DNA from: Victivallales bacterium
Lineage (GTDB): Bacteria > Verrucomicrobiota > Lentisphaeria > Victivallales > Victivallaceae
Length of the DNA stretch: 11,553 nucleotides
Assembly (NCBI GenBank): GCA_030634125.1
Contig: DAOWBJ010000021.1
Location: 1 to 11,553 of the forward strand
Reading direction: 5' to 3'
Shown here: in pieces, positions 7,253 to 11,553 of the stretch
How positions within the stretch are numbered: the first letter of the stretch is position 1
Layout of the letters: every line of letters begins with the position of its first letter
Notes under the pieces: model-generated
Seen by the model: only the letters and a program-made list of their open reading frames with translations
The model's database searches: none
Told to the model about the DNA's origin: nothing
Made by a program: the position numbers and the translations under genes

Positions 7253-8062
7253 TTACTGATTTATAGTCATTTCTTTAAAATTAAAAATATCATTTGTTTG
7301 ATTATATTCAATATCTGAAAATGCCCCGTTGCGGGTAATCGACCCGGAACAGTTCTCGCCGCGCCCGCGTTCATCAATTTTTTTATAAGGAAAATGAACA
7401 TGTCCGCACAGGGAAAGGTCAATTCTTCCGTCAGCAAGCATCTTCACAATTTCCTTCTGTCCGAACAGGCGGTGCCGCGTCCGCAAAATTGGCTTATCCT
7501 CAATTATCGGATAATGTGAAATTAAAATTCTCGGTTTCGTTTTTTCTTTTGAACAATGATTAAGGAGAAATTCACGGGTATCAGCTTTGACAAATCCCCA
7601 TGAGCAAAGCAGATTTGAGGGGAAGCTTGTATTTATCAGAAGAAATTCACACTCTCCAAAATCAAGGGACAGGGGCATATCGTCAAAATCATAACGTCCC
7701 CGCGTAAACCAGGATACCATCTCCCGCATTGCCGTAACACATTTTTTTCTTTTTACATAGTAGTCATGGTTGCCGGGCACATACAATACCGGTATTTTTG
7801 AATCGCGCAATGGTTTTAGTATTGAAATAACTTTATCGAATTCCCCGGGCTGCCCGGTAGAGGTCAAGTCTCCGGTGCAAACCGCGACATCTGGTTTAGT
7901 GTCAAGAATATAACTGACGACCTGCTGCAGGCGTTCTATATTAAAAACAAACTGACGGCGGAAACAGTAATTAAAAACTCCGACCCAGCGCTTATCAAGG
8001 TAAGCCATCCAGTCTTCAGCCGGCCCGCCCGCGTGTGGATCCGAGAAATGTATAATTTTCAT
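7253..8062 (-). CDS. Calcineurin-like metallophosphoesterase
   Basis: The 269-residue protein has the full set of metal ligands of the calcineurin-like fold: D8-P-H10, G64-D65, G97-N98-H99-D100, H183 (ISHYP) and G220-H221-V-H223. It should use a two-metal centre to hydrolyse a phosphoester. No signal peptide is seen, so it acts in the cytoplasm. The overall pattern (FSDPH, CTGDLTSTG, PGNHD, CGHVH) is like class III cyclic-nucleotide phosphodiesterases (CpdA/Icc type), but members also act on other phosphodiesters, and the substrate cannot be read from the sequence. Insertions around residues 14-38 and 101-125 are aromatic and basic. AGGA lies about 8 bases before the ATG. It is placed between the kinase (24 bp gap) and ktrB, so it is likely co-expressed with both. 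Confidence 0.88.
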   Translation of the reverse strand: MKIIHFSDPHAGGPAEDWMAYLDKRWVGVFNYCFRRQFVFNIERLQQVVSYILDTKPDVAVCTGDLTSTGQPGEFDKVISILKPLRDSKIPVLYVPGNHDYYVKRKKCVTAMREMVSWFTRGRYDFDDMPLSLDFGECEFLLINTSFPSNLLCSWGFVKADTREFLLNHCSKEKTKPRILISHYPIIEDKPILRTRHRLFGQKEIVKMLADGRIDLSLCGHVHFPYKKIDERGRGENCSGSITRNGAFSDIEYNQTNDIFNFKEMTINQ

Positions 8063-8086
8063 AATATCCTGAATTCGTGCTAAATT

Positions 8087-10441
8087 TTATTTGCCGAGAG
8101 CTTTTTTAAACGCTTCAAGCTTTCTAAATTCACTCTTCAATAATTCCCGATCTTCGGGAGTTGATTTATCTAATTTCTGTTTGAAATATTCTGTTTCTAT
8201 GTTTATTAATTCCTTTTTCCAGAATGGGTCTCGTACATACTTTTCGATATCTTTATTGAAAAGCCTGTTAAACAGTAAATAGTAAAAATAGTCATTTTTA
8301 AGCTTTAGTTTTTTAATAACTTTTTTATAGTATCTGTACAAATAATATTTTGTAAAGTCATTTATTTTTTGCTTCACAATGCTTCCGTCCGCCATTTTAA
8401 AATATATAGTTCCATCCTTTATCTGTTTGATATGACCATATTTGCGTCTCCCGAACTCTATCCCGGAACCAACTAATTTATCATTGTTTGTAGTAAAATA
8501 ATTATTAACTTCCCGACCTTTCTTAAACGCTTTTTTCAACTGCACGGCATAATCGGATAAAGATTTCGCCAAAGCCCTTTCCGTTTTAGTTAATTTTTTC
8601 ACTTTTGCAGGTTCGCTTATCGCTTTCGCGAACATTTTTTCAGCAGCCGCATATTTTTTCAATCCGGCAAATTCAAAGAAATTATAAATAATCATAGCTT
8701 TATGCTTAGCGATGCTTTTCCTGTATTTTGCTATGCGTTTTTCTGTTTTAAGTTTTAGAATTCTTTCTTCACGCTGCTTAATCAACAATTTACGTTGGCG
8801 CTCGACCTCTTCTTTTTCCAATTTGATTCTAAGCGCCTCTGCCGCTTTTGCGGCTTTTGCCTTTTGTATCTTCAGCATCCTGATTTTATTTTTACGGTCC
8901 GCAATAACAGCCAGATGTTTTTTATGCAATTTCAAACGGGTCGGAATAACTCTATTTGCCTCATCTATGGGTATATATATTGCCAAAAGCTTGTCAACTT
9001 TCTTCTGTTCTTTACCCGCCAGCACGTGAGGGAATTCTTTAAAAATAGCATCAGTTCTCGTCAAAAATGTCATCTTATCACATTTTTTATTCTTGCAGTC
9101 CTCCATTACCCCGTTTATCGCGTTTATAAATTCCTGCCGGAAAGTCCTCTGAGTCGGCAAAGGAATCGCCGGAGTAACCGGTTCGACATCCTCCTCGCTC
9201 ATGGGAAGTATGTAAAACCACATCAATGCTGCTCCAATGAACACAATAAACATAATCATCAGAGCAGAATATATGACTAATTTCTTTTTCGGTTTTTTAA
9301 ATGTACTTTCAAGTTCGTCGGAAAAAAGCAAGCCGGTGGTCGTGGAAGCGACTGACGCGGTATAAAGAGGCTGCACCCCGGTGCTCGTGGTGTTTAAATT
9401 CATACCCGTTGGCTGACTCTTATCATCAGGAGACTTACCTTTTATTCGTGGTACACCGCGTGTCCTGGTGGAAAAAACTTTTGGAACAGCCTTGGTGGAT
9501 GATAATTTACCACGTCTGAACAGACGTAAATCTTCAACTAATTCTTCAGCGTCCTGATAACGCTCACTGATATTTTTCTTCATCATTTTCATGATGATCT
9601 GTCCAATTGCTTCAGGCACCTTTAAATTTACTAATTGCGGCGGCACCAGAGATGCTTCAAGATGTTTGCGGGCAATTTCATTAGCGGTACGGCCTTCATA
9701 AGGGAATCTGCCGGTAACAAATTGATAGAATGTCGCTCCCAGGCTGTAAATATCGCTACGGACGTCCATTGGCGCGCCGGTAAGATGTTCCGGGCTGATA
9801 TATTGCGGAGTACCCATAATTTCATCTTCATCCTCATCATCAACATCACCCGCGACCCGGGAAAGACCGAGGTCGGCGAGTTTCGCGCGGTTGTTCTTTG
9901 CGAGTATGATATTATCCGGTTTAATATCACGGTGAATCAATTTCTGTTCTTTCCACGCGCAGTCAAGGGCTTCAGCAATTTGTTGAATAATGGTTACAGC
10001 TTTATCAATAGGGATAATCTTATCGCGCTTCAAAACATCCTTCATTGTCTCGCCGTTGATATACTCCATCGCGTAATAAAAAATACCTTCATCTTCACCG
10101 ACGGCGTAGGCTTGAACTATATGCGGATGATTCAATTTTGCCGCGGAACGCGCTTCTTTGATGAAGTTTACAACAAATTCAGCGTTATTGGCATAAGAGT
10201 CTTGTAATATTTTGAGTGCGGCGGGACGATCCAAAGAGATTTGATGAGCCAGATATACGACCCCCATGCCGCCGCGACCCAACTCTTCTAAAAGAGCAAA
10301 GTCTCCAATGACGGCACCTGTAGCTAAACGGGCATTGGGAACAGATACAATTTCGTCGCAATGACCGCATTGTACATCTTCACCCATTTGTTTGTTCTTC
10401 GCCGAGACTATTCCACGGCAAAAAGGACATTGAAAGCGCAT
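8087..10441 (-). CDS. Transmembrane Ser/Thr protein kinase with N-terminal zinc ribbon
   Basis: This 784-residue Hanks-type kinase is intact. A CPFC...CGHC zinc ribbon (C5, C8, C25, C28) comes first. The kinase domain (about 45-310) follows, with the glycine loop G55-RGGMG60, lysine K77 (AALK), helix-C E96, catalytic H170-RD172 with K174 and N177, metal-binding D190-LG (DLG for DFG, frequent in bacterial kinases), GTPQYISPE (210-218) and D230. An unusual acidic run, DVDDEDEDE (199-207), lies in the activation loop. After a Ser/Thr/Pro-rich linker there is one membrane helix (about 388-410). The C-terminal 370 residues, on the far side of the membrane, begin with a long Lys/Arg/Ala/Glu coiled coil (about 490-590) and contain no PASTA or WD repeats; I do not recognise this region. 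It is the first gene of the operon with the phosphoesterase, ktrB and ktrA. Only a weak GAG precedes the ATG. Confidence 0.92.
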   Translation of the reverse strand: MRFQCPFCRGIVSAKNKQMGEDVQCGHCDEIVSVPNARLATGAVIGDFALLEELGRGGMGVVYLAHQISLDRPAALKILQDSYANNAEFVVNFIKEARSAAKLNHPHIVQAYAVGEDEGIFYYAMEYINGETMKDVLKRDKIIPIDKAVTIIQQIAEALDCAWKEQKLIHRDIKPDNIILAKNNRAKLADLGLSRVAGDVDDEDEDEIMGTPQYISPEHLTGAPMDVRSDIYSLGATFYQFVTGRFPYEGRTANEIARKHLEASLVPPQLVNLKVPEAIGQIIMKMMKKNISERYQDAEELVEDLRLFRRGKLSSTKAVPKVFSTRTRGVPRIKGKSPDDKSQPTGMNLNTTSTGVQPLYTASVASTTTGLLFSDELESTFKKPKKKLVIYSALMIMFIVFIGAALMWFYILPMSEEDVEPVTPAIPLPTQRTFRQEFINAINGVMEDCKNKKCDKMTFLTRTDAIFKEFPHVLAGKEQKKVDKLLAIYIPIDEANRVIPTRLKLHKKHLAVIADRKNKIRMLKIQKAKAAKAAEALRIKLEKEEVERQRKLLIKQREERILKLKTEKRIAKYRKSIAKHKAMIIYNFFEFAGLKKYAAAEKMFAKAISEPAKVKKLTKTERALAKSLSDYAVQLKKAFKKGREVNNYFTTNNDKLVGSGIEFGRRKYGHIKQIKDGTIYFKMADGSIVKQKINDFTKYYLYRYYKKVIKKLKLKNDYFYYLLFNRLFNKDIEKYVRDPFWKKELINIETEYFKQKLDKSTPEDRELLKSEFRKLEAFKKALGK

Positions 10442-10493
10442 TTTTTATCTCAAAATAGTTCTATATCTAATCATTAAAAAACAGTTACCCCAT

Positions 10494-10521
10494 ACTATAC
10501 ACCGAAAGGCAAATTTTTAAA
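10494..10521 (-). promoter_or_regulatory. Candidate promoter of the kinase-ktr operon
   Basis: On the minus strand TTTAAA (10521-10516) and TATAGT (10499-10494) are separated by 16 bases, about 55 bases before the kinase start. The -10 matches the consensus at five of six positions and the -35 at four. The rest of the 246-base divergent intergenic region (10442-10687) is AT-rich; it holds a TAATGA...TCATTA inverted repeat near 10631-10651 and no convincing rightward promoter. Confidence 0.35.
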
Positions 10522-10687
10522 CCTCTTCTTTTAAAATTTTAGCATAACTAAACTTGAAAAGGAAATTTTAGTGGCTCTATTTACTTAATTCTGCTTTAAG
10601 TCACATTATTTTGCGAAATGATTAAATGTTTAATGAGGATTTTTTTCATTAGAGATGGTCAGAATCAGTAAGAAGGAAGCTATAATT

Positions 10688-11553
10688 ATGAGTAACACTC
10701 CTGTTAATATTGCTTTTGACGCGGGTACTTTACTGCTTGAAAATCTGTCGCTGGAAAAATTACCTGTCCCTTTGCTGCGCCAAATCAAATATGATGAACG
10801 CGTTTCATGTCATCGCTGCATGGCCTATCTTTACGCACCGCTGGTGCTGGCTCTGCGTGAATGCAATGCCGCTTATAAGGATGAGGCAAAAAACTTTGCC
10901 CCGCTAACACTCAAGCTTAATACAGAATTTTCTCCCCGCCCGCATCAACAACAGGCATTGGAACGCTGGAAAGAATCCCAATGCCGCGCGTTAACCGCTT
11001 TGCCGACCGGCTCCGGTAAAACTTTTTTAGCGGTACAGGCTATCAATTATCTTCAGCGTCCAACATTAATTGTCGTGCCGACCATTGATTTACTTCAACA
11101 ATGGACAAGTGTCCTGGAAAGGTTTTTTAACACGAAGATCGGCATGCTCGGCGGCGGTTCGCGCGATATTCGCGATATTACTGTAACAACTTATGATTCG
11201 GCGGTGATAAATATGGAATTTATCGGGAACCGTTTCGCCTTTATCATTTTTGACGAATGCCACCACCTCCCCGGAGCCGTAAACCGCACTGCCGCGTCAA
11301 TGTCCCTGGCACCGTATCGTTTAGGATTGACCGCAACGCCCGAACTGGAATACGAAAGCGAGCAGATAATGTCCGAACTGATCGGTCCAGTGTGCTGCCA
11401 GATTCATATTGACGAACTCGAAGGCAAAATACTCGCGCCCTATGAAACAAGACAATTGAAAATTGATCTGGACGAAGATGAAGCCATCGCCTACACTGGC
11501 AACCGGCAGATTTATCTTGACTTTGTCAAACGCAACGGCATCAATTTTCGCCG
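10688..11553 (+). CDS. XPB/Rad25-type SF2 DNA helicase, 3' end outside the window
   Basis: The frame opens at the ATG at 10688 (GGAAG about 8 bases upstream) and stays open to the edge, giving 288 residues. It shows a leading helical region (1-80), a Q-containing FSPRPHQQQALERW segment (81-94), Walker A LPTGSGKT (105-112), PTIDLLQQW (131-139), TYDSA (168-172), the DECHH box (189-193) and motif III LTATP (214-218). The DExxHH form and the block order match bacterial XPB-like helicases, which unwind DNA using ATP and in archaea pair with the nuclease Bax1. The second RecA-like domain should follow beyond the window. It is divergent from the kinase operon. Base composition is about like that of the kinase, so this appears to be resident chromosome. 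Confidence 0.9.
   Translation, partial: MSNTPVNIAFDAGTLLLENLSLEKLPVPLLRQIKYDERVSCHRCMAYLYAPLVLALRECNAAYKDEAKNFAPLTLKLNTEFSPRPHQQQALERWKESQCRALTALPTGSGKTFLAVQAINYLQRPTLIVVPTIDLLQQWTSVLERFFNTKIGMLGGGSRDIRDITVTTYDSAVINMEFIGNRFAFIIFDECHHLPGAVNRTAASMSLAPYRLGLTATPELEYESEQIMSELIGPVCCQIHIDELEGKILAPYETRQLKIDLDEDEAIAYTGNRQIYLDFVKRNGINFR

Noticed and set aside
8795..9280. A 161-codon open frame on the plus strand
   Set aside because: It is antisense to the coiled-coil and membrane part of the kinase, and its composition is explained by the Lys/Ala-rich coding of that strand.
9635..10207. A 190-codon open frame on the plus strand
   Set aside because: It lies entirely inside the kinase domain on the opposite strand, whose motifs are all intact. 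The translation has no recognisable pattern.
10681..10686. TATAAT just before the helicase ATG as a -10 element
   Set aside because: It lies one base before the start codon, so a transcript from it would begin inside the coding region, and a ribosome binding site already overlaps the area.
10710..10907. A 65-codon open frame on the plus strand
   Set aside because: It is out of frame inside the XPB-like helicase gene, which starts at 10688 with a good ribosome binding site and conserved motifs.

Overview
The window reads as a piece of chromosome from a moderately AT-rich, Gram-negative-type bacterium. The large Ser/Thr kinase with an N-terminal zinc ribbon, the KtrAB potassium system, the WYL regulator and the XPB-like helicase are all compatible with the PVC group (for example Lentisphaerota or a relative). 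No rRNA or other phylogenetic marker is present, so this placement is an inference from style only.

Left part (1-3487, leftward, accessory): the first bases of an unidentified gene overlap the end of a beta-class, type III Mod-like adenine DNA methyltransferase. Then come about 200 bp of small hairpins, forming two head-to-head copies of a three-hairpin element. Next is a very AT-rich gene of the DUF3644 family, and behind it a stretch that looks like the decayed 3' end of another gene. Low GC, repeats, a modification enzyme and a possible remnant together suggest a defence or mobile-type insertion.

Middle (3488-5203): a small exported coiled-coil protein (leftward) and a WYL-domain transcriptional regulator (rightward) diverge from a 135-bp intergenic region. 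That region carries a perfect inverted repeat, GGACAAA-T-TTTGTCC, a good operator candidate.

Right part (5232-10441, leftward): four tightly spaced genes form a probable operon, in transcription order a transmembrane Ser/Thr protein kinase with a zinc-ribbon N-terminus, a calcineurin-like metallophosphoesterase, KtrB (K+ channel-like subunit) and KtrA (RCK regulatory subunit). Gaps are 22-40 bp. The order suggests that a phosphorylation and/or nucleotide-signalling module has been coupled to potassium uptake.

Right edge (10688 to the end, rightward): the N-terminal 288 codons of an XPB/Rad25-type superfamily 2 helicase, divergent from the kinase operon and cut by the window edge.

The most striking non-coding signal is the dyad-symmetric hairpin array at 1808-2004. 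Its two copies differ by compensating changes in the stems. The most interesting gene arrangement is the kinase-phosphoesterase-ktrB-ktrA operon.
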